Of a stretch of 37,700 bases of DNA, positions 17,179 through 24,428 are shown piece by piece. The position numbers and the translations under genes are program-made. Source of the stretch: an uncultured Prevotellaceae bacterium (GTDB taxonomy: Bacteria; Bacteroidota; Bacteroidia; Bacteroidales; Bacteroidaceae); assembly GCA_900314985.1 (NCBI GenBank), contig OMXL01000021.1:1-37700 (forward strand), given 5' to 3'. Below the pieces are notes generated by a model that was given only the letters and a program-made list of their open reading frames with translations, made no database searches and had not been told where the DNA came from. Positions within the stretch are counted from its first letter, which is position 1. Every line of letters starts with the position of its first letter.

Positions 17179-18771
17179 ATGACGAATATTAGAATCATAT
17201 TGTTTGCCTTGGGGGCACTGTTCATTGGAACGCTTTCTGCACAAACGGTTCAATGGGCTGTTCGTCCTACTTCTGCGCAGATAGAGAACTATGGTAGTCT
17301 GCTCAAGGTTAAAAAGGGTGGTAAGTGTGGACTGGTGAATATGAACGATCAGGAGATTGTTCCTGTACAGTACGACAGCATATCTCCTTTCCGTGATGGC
17401 TTTGCCCTTGTGATGAATAGAGCGGGCAACCAGCTCCGCATCGAGGGCGTACTGTCTGAGGGCGACTATGAGATGCTGGTTCCCACAGAGACAGTATATG
17501 CTACTCGTTATATGTGGTTCAGCGACGGCAAGATGCCTGTTAAGGGCGATGGTGGCTGGGGCTACATGAGTACCGATGCTAATATGGCAATACCTTGTCA
17601 GTTCCAGGTAGCATACCCCTTTAGTGAGGGCTTCGCATCAGTAAAGATTAACGACAAGGCGTATTACATTGATCGCAATATGGACTATCTGGCTGTTGAG
17701 GCTGGCTATGGAAATCTGGTCTTTGCGTCAACCTTCTCTGGTAGAGAGGCCATAGTCTATAGTGGTGATAGTTATACTCCAAAGGGATATGTTATCAATA
17801 GGAGGGGACGCATACTTAGACAGTATAAGGTGAAGCCTGCAGATTTGAAGATTAATAAGGAAGACCATTCTGTTGGTAACAAATCACAGCTTTATATGCA
17901 GCAAGTACAGCAGGCAAGCATCAATAATAGCTATGAGGTCTATCAGGAGGATGGTTTGTATGGATACAAGAAAAATGGATCTGTTGTGCTTCCTGCCCAA
18001 TTGGACAAGGCTGAACCAGTGCGTGGTGAATATGCTAATGTCCAATATAAAGGACAGTCTGGTGTGTTACAGTTCGTAGAAGGCACTTTCTCATGCCAGT
18101 TGGAGAAGAATAAGATTGAGGTTGTCGGCAGTGACGTCGAGAAAGGCTTCTTACAACTGAACCTTCCTGAAGCCTACAACGATGCCTCCGTACGCTTGCG
18201 AATGGTTGATGCTCAGGGCCGCGAGATGGCTGTTGTGCCCAATAGTACGCAGGGTGAGCACCGTAGTTTCTCATTCCTGCCAGCTATTGTGCCAACCAAA
18301 AGCGGAGAAGTTAGTTATCAGATGGAGTTGTGGAGTGGCAACTTGCTGCTGTGGAAAAATCAGGGCAGTGTGAACTATAGTGTAATAAAACCTGTCGCTA
18401 TGGGCGAAACAGTGAAAGTGACAGCGGCCAACGGTAAAAGTTCTACATCAACTTCGAAGATGCAGATTGCTTCTTTTTCTCTTTCGAGACCCGAGGCGAG
18501 TGCTAAACGAGCTACCCCAGGAAACGTTTTCTTTGTTACTGTGACTGTTAGCAACAGTGGTGACAAGACAGGCGTGGCTTCCGTATCTTTGTTCGTGGAT
18601 GGCAAAAATGTTGGTACGCAACGTGTAAATGTTAAGGGACGCAGTACTTCAAAGTCGAAATTTGCTGCAGCTACGGATGTTAAGAAGGAACGCTATGCAA
18701 AGGTTCGCGCAACCCTCAGTGACGGTAAAAGCAGTCAAGAAGTGACAATACCTATCGTACCATTCTATTAG
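17179..18771 (+). CDS. Exported WG-repeat protein with C-terminal CARDB-like domain
   Basis: A 530-residue protein with a Sec signal (about 1-21, ending LSA-Q). At least three WG-type beta repeats are visible, each with a G-x-x-G-[LY] start and a P-x-x-[YF]D-like turn followed by F-x-[DE]G-x-A: about 47-80, 124-160 and 257-290. The last hundred residues (about 428-530) resemble CARDB/NEW3 Ig-like domains (TVTVSNSGDKTG, then SLFVDGKNVGTQRV), found in exported proteins as spacers or adhesion modules. WG repeats are thought to mediate binding to proteins or surfaces. Position 2 bp after the kinase gene suggests it acts outside the membrane next to the kinase's outer domain. Confidence 0.78.
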   Translation: MTNIRIILFALGALFIGTLSAQTVQWAVRPTSAQIENYGSLLKVKKGGKCGLVNMNDQEIVPVQYDSISPFRDGFALVMNRAGNQLRIEGVLSEGDYEMLVPTETVYATRYMWFSDGKMPVKGDGGWGYMSTDANMAIPCQFQVAYPFSEGFASVKINDKAYYIDRNMDYLAVEAGYGNLVFASTFSGREAIVYSGDSYTPKGYVINRRGRILRQYKVKPADLKINKEDHSVGNKSQLYMQQVQQASINNSYEVYQEDGLYGYKKNGSVVLPAQLDKAEPVRGEYANVQYKGQSGVLQFVEGTFSCQLEKNKIEVVGSDVEKGFLQLNLPEAYNDASVRLRMVDAQGREMAVVPNSTQGEHRSFSFLPAIVPTKSGEVSYQMELWSGNLLLWKNQGSVNYSVIKPVAMGETVKVTAANGKSSTSTSKMQIASFSLSRPEASAKRATPGNVFFVTVTVSNSGDKTGVASVSLFVDGKNVGTQRVNVKGRSTSKSKFAAATDVKKERYAKVRATLSDGKSSQEVTIPIVPFY

Positions 18772-18816
18772 AGAGGATTTAGATATTTATTATAGTATTA
18801 ACCTAAAATTTGTTGT

Positions 18817-19467
18817 ATGAAAAAATTATTCTTTTTAGCTGCCATCATGATGATGGCGATTTCAGCAAGCGCACAAGATGAGTTTGATGATGATGGAATT
18901 GGCCCAGACAAACGCAAGAATGTCGTGTCTTTGGGTATCAAAGCTGAAGGAAACTACTCATCGATGAGCAAGTATGATGATGTCGATCTTGGTCTTAAGA
19001 GTGGTGTCGGTTTTGGTGGTGGTCTCGTTATTGCCGCTCATTTTGGTAAGCGTACCCAGGGCAGTGATCCTGGTACTGGTTTGTTTGGCATCCAGATTGA
19101 GCCAAGCTATATACAGCATACCATTGGCACAAACAGTGAGGATATCAAGATTTCATATTTCGAGGCTCCTGTGCTGATGAAGTTCTATCTGACGCCTAAT
19201 TTTAACATTGAGGTGGGTCCCAATTTCTGTGCTACACTTTCGTCAAAGCCAGACTATATCTATGCGGAGAACTCCCGTATAGCAACAGGCGACCTCAAGG
19301 GTTTTGATGTCAAGGCATGTGTGGGTGCTAGCTATGAAACAAAGAACGGCCTCTATGCTAGTCTGCGTTACAATCTGGGAACGAGCGAATTGGCTAAGAA
19401 CTTCAAAACGAAAGTCAGTGCCATCAGCTTCACCGTTGGCTACAAATTCAATATCTTTAAGTTCTAA
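18817..19467 (+). CDS. Outer-membrane beta-barrel protein (PorT/OmpX-like)
   Basis: A 216-residue protein with a Sec signal ending SASAQ (about 1-20). The mature part is made of alternating polar/hydrophobic strands and ends in an aromatic strand (FTVGYKFNIFKF), the usual signature for insertion by the Bam machinery. The pattern fits the 8-stranded outer-membrane barrel family common in Bacteroidetes (PorT, OMP_b-brl_2). An acidic stretch DEFDDD directly follows the signal. It is the one evident outer-membrane integral protein of the operon. The 45-bp gap before it is larger than most gaps here; an AT-rich near-match to a -7 box (extra base) lies in it, but I do not call a promoter. Confidence 0.8.
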   Translation: MKKLFFLAAIMMMAISASAQDEFDDDGIGPDKRKNVVSLGIKAEGNYSSMSKYDDVDLGLKSGVGFGGGLVIAAHFGKRTQGSDPGTGLFGIQIEPSYIQHTIGTNSEDIKISYFEAPVLMKFYLTPNFNIEVGPNFCATLSSKPDYIYAENSRIATGDLKGFDVKACVGASYETKNGLYASLRYNLGTSELAKNFKTKVSAISFTVGYKFNIFKF

Positions 19468-19478
19468 CAATTAAAACT

Positions 19479-20513
19479 ATGGTTATGAGAAAATATATTT
19501 CACTGATGGCTATTGCCATCGCAGCGGCTTTCGCGACCTCTTGTACCAATGACGAGATTGAGGTGGCTCAGGGTATTTCTGTAAAAGTTGATCCTTCGGG
19601 GGTTATAGCTCCCTTTACGTATGAGGTAGTTCCTGGCGAATTGGAGTCTTTTGGAACAGATTATAAGTTGCGCACACGTGTGATGATATATAATGACCAA
19701 GGTCTTCTTGCTGCTGCAGATACTGCATACTTGACTAATTACGCAGCGTTGATGAACGCTACGCTGTATGTACCGGCAGGCAACTATGTTATGCTGGCTA
19801 TTACCGATGTCGTTCAGCGTAAAAATGAAGCGACGAGTTTTCAGTTCTGGAGTCTTACGGGTGAGGAAAATATCAACACTTTGAAGTTGACAGATGCTGG
19901 TTATATCGGAGGAAAGAACAAAATCCTCGGTATTGCCTCACAGCATATTTCAGTCAGCTCTGGCGCAGAGTCGTTTACTATGCAACCCAAGCCTGCTGGT
20001 GCACTTCTTCTGATTGAATTCCTTAAGATTCATCAGTTCTCAGATGTGACAGAATACAAATTACAGGCTAATAGGTCATGTGATTTCCTCGCATTCAATA
20101 GCAGTGGTGACTATGTTACGACACCAGAAAACAAGAATAATCAGTACATGTGGAGACTGTGTTACTTTAATCCACAGCAGAGTGCCTATGCCAGCAGCAA
20201 TGGAGAATACCGTTATTCTTTCTCATTCCCAATGAATAATGTCAGCTATCGCTATGTTTATTCTACCAAAAACGTCACAGATGAGGCTATCACTCCTGAT
20301 TTGACATTATCATTGAATGCCGGTGACGAATACGCCTTCATTCTTGATCTGTGTGACGAAGATTATAATAACGGAGTCACATATTATTACGGAAAGATTA
20401 ATGGTGCTTCTTCCAGATCTCTTATGAAATCTCCGATAAAGAGTGCTCAGCCGTCTGTTCCTGCCACTTCGGTGAAGAGCATGAGAGTGGTAGATTTGTT
20501 GGAAATGCTTTAA
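19479..20513 (+). CDS. Lipoprotein, possibly FimB/Mfa2-like
   Basis: A 344-residue lipoprotein: signal with lipobox ATSC (Cys22 counting from ATG 19479; a second in-frame ATG at 19485 is equally possible). The mature protein is beta-rich. The pattern of strands with VPAGNYVMLAITD near residue 105 and a late KPAGALLLIEFL recalls fimbrial anchor proteins of the FimB/Mfa2 type, but the similarity is by eye and weak. The C-terminus is basic and Ser-rich (about 310-335). It lies 11 bp after the barrel gene; the two may form one outer-membrane assembly. Confidence 0.72.
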   Translation: MVMRKYISLMAIAIAAAFATSCTNDEIEVAQGISVKVDPSGVIAPFTYEVVPGELESFGTDYKLRTRVMIYNDQGLLAAADTAYLTNYAALMNATLYVPAGNYVMLAITDVVQRKNEATSFQFWSLTGEENINTLKLTDAGYIGGKNKILGIASQHISVSSGAESFTMQPKPAGALLLIEFLKIHQFSDVTEYKLQANRSCDFLAFNSSGDYVTTPENKNNQYMWRLCYFNPQQSAYASSNGEYRYSFSFPMNNVSYRYVYSTKNVTDEAITPDLTLSLNAGDEYAFILDLCDEDYNNGVTYYYGKINGASSRSLMKSPIKSAQPSVPATSVKSMRVVDLLEML

Positions 20514-20523
20514 ACTAAAGTTG

Positions 20524-21582
20524 ATGCATTTTAGGTATATTTTACAGATTATACCTATTACAATCCTTTTGGGATGTTCCTCCTCTGACGACTTGTCGCC
20601 AGAGCAGGAGCATCCTTCTGTAAGGAGTAGTGCAGAAATCAATGCTGACGAGTGTCGCTGGATTTATCGGCAGATGAACCATTATTATTTGTGGCGCGCT
20701 GATTTGCCCGATTCGTTGAGTTGTGACTATTCACTGGAACCTGCTGTATTCTTTAAAAGTCTATTGTCACCTAAGGATCGTTTTTCCTATTGCACGCACA
20801 ATACTAATTATAGTGGACCAGCCACTGTTGTTTTAGATGATACTGGTGATGATTTATTTACCTCCCCAACACGAGGTGGTAGCAAATCTTCCGTATTGCT
20901 GGACTCGATATATTTCATTAACGACAAGAAGATAGGTTATCTGTGTTATCTTGAATTTTCCAACGCTGTTGAACTGGTTCCTATCATGAGGCGGTTCTGG
21001 AAAGAACACGTTGACGAATTGATTGTCGATCTTCGTTTCAACCCTGGCGGTTATGTGTCTGTATGCCGCTATCTCTCTAACTGTGTAATTGCAAAAGCAG
21101 CCTATGGAGAGGTCTTTCAGTATAAGGTGTACAATGACATCATGTCTGCGGAACTGTTGAAACGAACGGGGAAAGACAAAGAATGGGAGAGTTATGAATA
21201 CCCGCCTCCATCTTATGAAGGTCTATTAGGAACTCCCGTATATCCTCTGGATATGCAGCGTGTATATGTTCTGACCTCTAATCGAACGGCATCGGCTAGC
21301 GAGGCCTTTATCGTTTGTTTGCGACCATTTACAGAGACTATCATCATTGGCGACCAGACAGTAGGTAAAGGCGTAGGGTCGTTTACTGTCAGGGAGTCCC
21401 AATATTATTATGAACTTCATCCAATTACCATGAGATACTACAATAGTGTGATGGATACTACACCTGACGAGGGTTTCGTCCCAGACTTTCTGGTGTCTGG
21501 CGGGGATAAGACATATGTCGGTGATATTGGAAGAGTCGACGAACCGCTGTTGGCAGTAGCTCTTCAACGTATTTTTCAATGA
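20524..21582 (+). CDS. S41-family (C-terminal processing-like) protease lipoprotein
   Basis: A 352-residue exported lipoprotein with lipobox ILLGC. The ATG at 20524 is chosen over the TTG just before it. The S41 core is clear: DLRFNPGGYV (about 165-174), nucleophile Ser257 in RTASASEAF and general base Lys282 in GKGVG; the Ser-Lys spacing of 25 equals that of the Tsp/CtpB proteases. No complete PDZ domain is visible between the N-terminal helical part and the core, so it resembles the short Bacteroidetes S41 enzymes rather than full CtpA. It gives the operon a second exported protease, of a different class from the trypsin-like one. Confidence 0.85.
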   Translation: MHFRYILQIIPITILLGCSSSDDLSPEQEHPSVRSSAEINADECRWIYRQMNHYYLWRADLPDSLSCDYSLEPAVFFKSLLSPKDRFSYCTHNTNYSGPATVVLDDTGDDLFTSPTRGGSKSSVLLDSIYFINDKKIGYLCYLEFSNAVELVPIMRRFWKEHVDELIVDLRFNPGGYVSVCRYLSNCVIAKAAYGEVFQYKVYNDIMSAELLKRTGKDKEWESYEYPPPSYEGLLGTPVYPLDMQRVYVLTSNRTASASEAFIVCLRPFTETIIIGDQTVGKGVGSFTVRESQYYYELHPITMRYYNSVMDTTPDEGFVPDFLVSGGDKTYVGDIGRVDEPLLAVALQRIFQ

Positions 21583-21604
21583 TGTTTAACTAAAGATTTG
21601 ACCA

Positions 21605-21964
21605 ATGAAAAAACATCCAATATGGATACTGCTTCTATTAGCTGCGTTGGCTGTTGCTGTCCCTTCTGTCGCCTGTGCACAGGCAGACAAGGCGCAGCAG
21701 TATCTGCGTGAAGCACAGCAGTATAACGAGCAGGCAGCAAAATATGAGCGTGATGCACAGCAATTGGTGGAGAAGGCTAATAATTTTACACGCCAGGCTG
21801 AAAACTATGCCAGAAAGAAAGACTATAACCAGTCTCGACTATATACCAGTTGGGCCAATGATGCCATGTCTAAGGCGCAGTTGCGCCTCAGTTGGGCTAA
21901 AGATGCCCGCGACAAAGCTAAACTGAGAATGCGGTGGGCAGAGGATGCAATGAAACGAAAGTAG
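21605..21964 (+). CDS. Small exported helical repeat protein
   Basis: A 119-residue protein with a Sec signal ending VACAQ (about 1-24). The rest is one long amphipathic helix built from irregular repeats of about 11 residues, with Ala, Lys, Arg and Gln dominant. The last three copies, LRLSWAKDARDK, LRMRWAEDAMKR and the related YTSWANDAMSK, make this plain. It likely forms a coiled coil or lies along a membrane or the cell wall, somewhat like Lpp or the apolipoprotein-type repeats. Function unknown. It ends 3 bp before the next gene. Confidence 0.72.
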   Translation: MKKHPIWILLLLAALAVAVPSVACAQADKAQQYLREAQQYNEQAAKYERDAQQLVEKANNFTRQAENYARKKDYNQSRLYTSWANDAMSKAQLRLSWAKDARDKAKLRMRWAEDAMKRK

Positions 21965-21967
21965 CGT

Positions 21968-22630
21968 ATGAGTGTATCGATAATTTCTTTTCGTTATGGA
22001 TGTATAGAGGCTTATCATGAGGGTAACGTGTATGTCGATGACAAGGTTGAGTATACCATATTTACGGGTTATGACCCTGTCAGTGACGCTCATTCTGCTC
22101 TCATAGAACAGTGCCGTAACGAGATTCGCCCTTGCGCCTTTGATTTGGCAAATGCTTTTGCCCAGAGTGTTGAGACCTTCCTTGCGCTGCATGCTTCTCC
22201 CATCGAGTATATTGAGAAGAATTGGTCGGATTTACGGAAAGGAAAGGTCTATGTCATCTATACCGATGGCTATGAATTGGCTTTGGTGAAGAAAACGTTG
22301 GAGTTGTATGATGTCAATGCGGCATGTTATTTTGAACAGCATCTGATGGCATTGTCGTGTGACAATCACGATGACATTTGTTGCAGAATTCTTTATGGAG
22401 ATAAGTTTTGCGATGCCTACTACAGCCCTTATGTCTGTAGGGTCTTGAATGCAGGGAATCTGCCTGTTCCTGGGGACCTGGAGTATAAGGTGGAGAAAAC
22501 CTATAAACTGCCAGACCGAGAAATCATGTCTTTCATGTTGGCCTGTGCTACCTTGCGGTATTGTTCAGACAAGCATTATCGTGAGTTCCTTTGCGATTTC
22601 GAACCACCATGTTTTATGGTCAATGGATAG
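21968..22630 (+). CDS. Hypothetical protein, unrecognised
   Basis: A 220-residue protein without signal peptide or membrane helix, so probably cytoplasmic. It is unusually rich in cysteine, tyrosine and acidic residues, including CYFEQH, CDNHDDICC and CDAYYSPYVC between about 124 and 160, which could bind metal or form disulfides. I do not recognise the family. It starts 3 bp after the small helical gene and its end overlaps the next start by 8 bp, so it belongs to the operon. Confidence 0.65.
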   Translation: MSVSIISFRYGCIEAYHEGNVYVDDKVEYTIFTGYDPVSDAHSALIEQCRNEIRPCAFDLANAFAQSVETFLALHASPIEYIEKNWSDLRKGKVYVIYTDGYELALVKKTLELYDVNAACYFEQHLMALSCDNHDDICCRILYGDKFCDAYYSPYVCRVLNAGNLPVPGDLEYKVEKTYKLPDREIMSFMLACATLRYCSDKHYREFLCDFEPPCFMVNG

Positions 22631-22994
22631 AGAGACTAGAAAAAAACAAAGAATAAAACAACTTCTTCATCTATGTCATTTTTACAATGGGGAAGTTAGT
22701 TGTCCATCTTTTTATTCTAAGAAGCAGCAAATATGTTGGCAGTATGAGAAGGAGTGGGCAGAGTTGTTGGCAGATAGCTTCACCAATCGAGATAAATTGG
22801 TGAATTATATGGAGAATAGATTGTCAAAGACAAATGTCATGCTTCATCAAGAAATTAGTATGCCCAAATCATTGTTGGCCTATATCATTTATAAATGTGA
22901 TAATTCCAACTTTGTACATGAATGGATCGGAAACTTCTACGAGTTGCTAAGCGGCACTTATACTAATAAGCATTGGTCGCAACTGAAAATATAA
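22623..22994 (+). CDS. Small hypothetical protein, unrecognised
   Basis: A 123-residue, basic and helical cytoplasmic protein. The start at 22623 is chosen because it overlaps the preceding stop by 8 bp, a usual coupling arrangement; the longer frame to 22449 would lie mostly inside the previous gene. No motif is recognised. Its stop shares one base with the ATG of the next gene (TAATG). Confidence 0.6.
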   Translation: MDRETRKKQRIKQLLHLCHFYNGEVSCPSFYSKKQQICWQYEKEWAELLADSFTNRDKLVNYMENRLSKTNVMLHQEISMPKSLLAYIIYKCDNSNFVHEWIGNFYELLSGTYTNKHWSQLKI

Positions 22995-23458
22995 TGATTG
23001 AAACTATGAACCAATTCTTGATGGTAAATGCTTATGACCCGCGGATGGGTAAAGCCATTGAGGGGTATCTGCATACCAACTTCCCTGAGGCAGAGGTTAA
23101 GTGGGGTAAGAAGGGTGAAAGGATTATCATGAAAAGAAGTGCGTGGGAGCATCTTGTTATCAGGTTCGTTGGTGACCCTGTTCAGAAAAGTACCCGTGTG
23201 ACGTTTAGCTGCATGCGATGGAGAGTGAAGGGCGTCCATTATGGTCTGATGGGTGTCTGGCCCACGTTGATTGCTCAAGCAGATTCATATGGACTTGAAG
23301 AAACTCTGGCAGAAGGATTGGGGAGGTATTTAGGTCTCAGATACTGGGTTCGGGTAGACTGTCTGAAACCACGTAACCTCTTATTGAGGATGTTGGACTT
23401 CATCCTCCTGCGCCAAAAATCTCCATATATTGTCGTTAGCGTTCTGTTTAAACCATAG
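22994..23458 (+). CDS. Hypothetical protein at the end of the run
   Basis: A 154-residue protein without signal peptide. The ATG at 22994 overlaps the previous stop as TAATG, which is better than the TTG at 22973. It has an alpha/beta pattern with several Trp and Arg residues and ends in a hydrophobic strand. The family is not recognised. It is the last rightward gene before convergent transcription; only a weak stem (AGCCT/AGGCT near 23466) follows it. Confidence 0.62.
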   Translation: MIETMNQFLMVNAYDPRMGKAIEGYLHTNFPEAEVKWGKKGERIIMKRSAWEHLVIRFVGDPVQKSTRVTFSCMRWRVKGVHYGLMGVWPTLIAQADSYGLEETLAEGLGRYLGLRYWVRVDCLKPRNLLLRMLDFILLRQKSPYIVVSVLFKP

Positions 23459-23561
23459 ATGTAGAGCCTGTTATAAGGCTAATGTCAATTTTTCATGATT
23501 TTATTGAATTAAGAACTAATTATCAATGATTCTTCGTAAAAGAGGTAAAGAAACTGTTTTG

Positions 23562-24314
23562 TTAGTCTACGATTTGCGGGTATTTTCTGAAGATGCCATC
23601 CCAGCGCAGACGCATCACACCAAAGAAAGCCTCGCCAAAGATGCCACCCGACATCTTGCTGGTGCCCTCACGACGATTGACGAAGATAACGGGTACCTCC
23701 TTAATCTTAAAACCAATCTTGTAGGCAGTGAACTTCATCTCTATCTGGAAACCATAGCCCTTGAAGCGAATCTTGTCGAGCTCGATGGTCTTCAGCACGC
23801 GACGCTTGTAGCACTTGAAACCAGCGGTAGTGTCGTGAACCTGGAAGCCCGTAACGATGCGCACATACTTCGAGGCAAAGTACGACATCAACACGCGACC
23901 GATAGGCCAGTTGACCACGTTGACGCCACTGACATAGCGTGAGCCGATAGCCACGTCATAGCCCTCGTCGGCACAAGCAGCATAGAGTCGTGGCAGGTCG
24001 TTGGGATCGTGGCTGAAGTCGGCATCCATCTCGAAGATATAGCCGTAGTCACGCTCCAGCGCCCACTTGAACCCAGCGATATATGCCGTTCCCAAACCTA
24101 ATTTACCCGTGCGCTCCACCAAGAACAGACGGTCGCTAAACTCCTCCTGAGCCATCATGCCCTTAACGATAGCGGCAGTACCATCAGGTGAGCCGTCGTC
24201 GATAATCAGAATATGAAAACACTTCTCCAAACCGAAGACGGCACGGATAATTTTCTCGATGTTCTCCTTCTCATTATAGGTAGGAATGATGACTATGCTG
24301 TCGCTCTGATGCAT
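23562..24314 (-). CDS. Polyprenol-phosphate mannosyltransferase-like GT2 (Dpm1 type)
   Basis: A 250-residue GT-A fold enzyme of the dolichyl/polyprenyl-phosphate glycosyltransferase group. Seen: IIPTYNEKENI at the start, IIDDGSPDGT (about 36-45), metal-binding DAD in EMDADFSHDP, GSRYVSG and a C-terminal FVNRREGTSKM, all typical of this family. It transfers a sugar (mannose in the characterised members) from a nucleotide sugar to a lipid phosphate on the inner face of the membrane, giving a donor for exported glycans or glycoproteins. It has no C-terminal membrane helices, like the single-domain Dpm1/Ppm1 forms. Divergent from mfd. Confidence 0.9.
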   Translation of the reverse strand: MHQSDSIVIIPTYNEKENIEKIIRAVFGLEKCFHILIIDDGSPDGTAAIVKGMMAQEEFSDRLFLVERTGKLGLGTAYIAGFKWALERDYGYIFEMDADFSHDPNDLPRLYAACADEGYDVAIGSRYVSGVNVVNWPIGRVLMSYFASKYVRIVTGFQVHDTTAGFKCYKRRVLKTIELDKIRFKGYGFQIEMKFTAYKIGFKIKEVPVIFVNRREGTSKMSGGIFGEAFFGVMRLRWDGIFRKYPQIVD

Positions 24315-24346
24315 GATTTCTTTGTTGTTTGTGTTGAATAACGCTG

Positions 24347-24376
24347 CAAAGTTAGCAAATAATTCTCAATTCTCAA
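24347..24376 (-). promoter_or_regulatory. Promoter of the GT2 gene
   Basis: On the minus strand TAACTTTG (24354-24347) with TTG (24376-24374) 19 bp upstream. The TTG comes from the heptanucleotide array. Because CAA recurs every 7 bp, gain or loss of units would leave this spacing intact. Confidence 0.5.
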
Positions 24377-24392
24377 TTCTCAATTCTCAATT
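24361..24392. repeat. Heptanucleotide array R1 (AATTCTC x4)
   Basis: Four perfect units of AATTCTC plus AATT fill the space between the two divergent -7 boxes of the GT2 gene and mfd. Confidence 0.9.
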
Positions 24393-24407
24393 ATTATAAA
24401 AATTTTG

Positions 24408-24415
24408 TATCTTTG
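24408..24415 (+). promoter_or_regulatory. -7 box of the mfd promoter
   Basis: TATCTTTG fits TAnnTTTG. It ends 13 bp before the ATG at 24429, giving a very short leader and excluding the TTG at 24405 as start. The -33 position falls in the heptamer array and has no TTTG. Confidence 0.5.
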
Positions 24416-24428
24416 CAGCGAAATCGGT

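Noticed and set aside
22449-22622. N-terminal extension of the 123-residue orphan
   Set aside because: It lies wholly within the preceding gene in another frame; the ATG at 22623 gives a normal short overlap.
7859-23458. A type VI secretion regulatory locus
   Set aside because: The kinase, phosphatase and FHA genes would fit, but no sheath, Hcp, VgrG, TssM-like or ClpV genes are found in the window.
23466-23500. Terminator after the kinase run
   Set aside because: The stem AGCCT/AGGCT is only 5 bp and the T's that follow are not adjacent, so it is not a convincing intrinsic terminator.
23526-23942. Rightward 138-codon frame opposite the GT2 gene
   Set aside because: It is antisense to a clear GT2 enzyme and its translation shows no family pattern.
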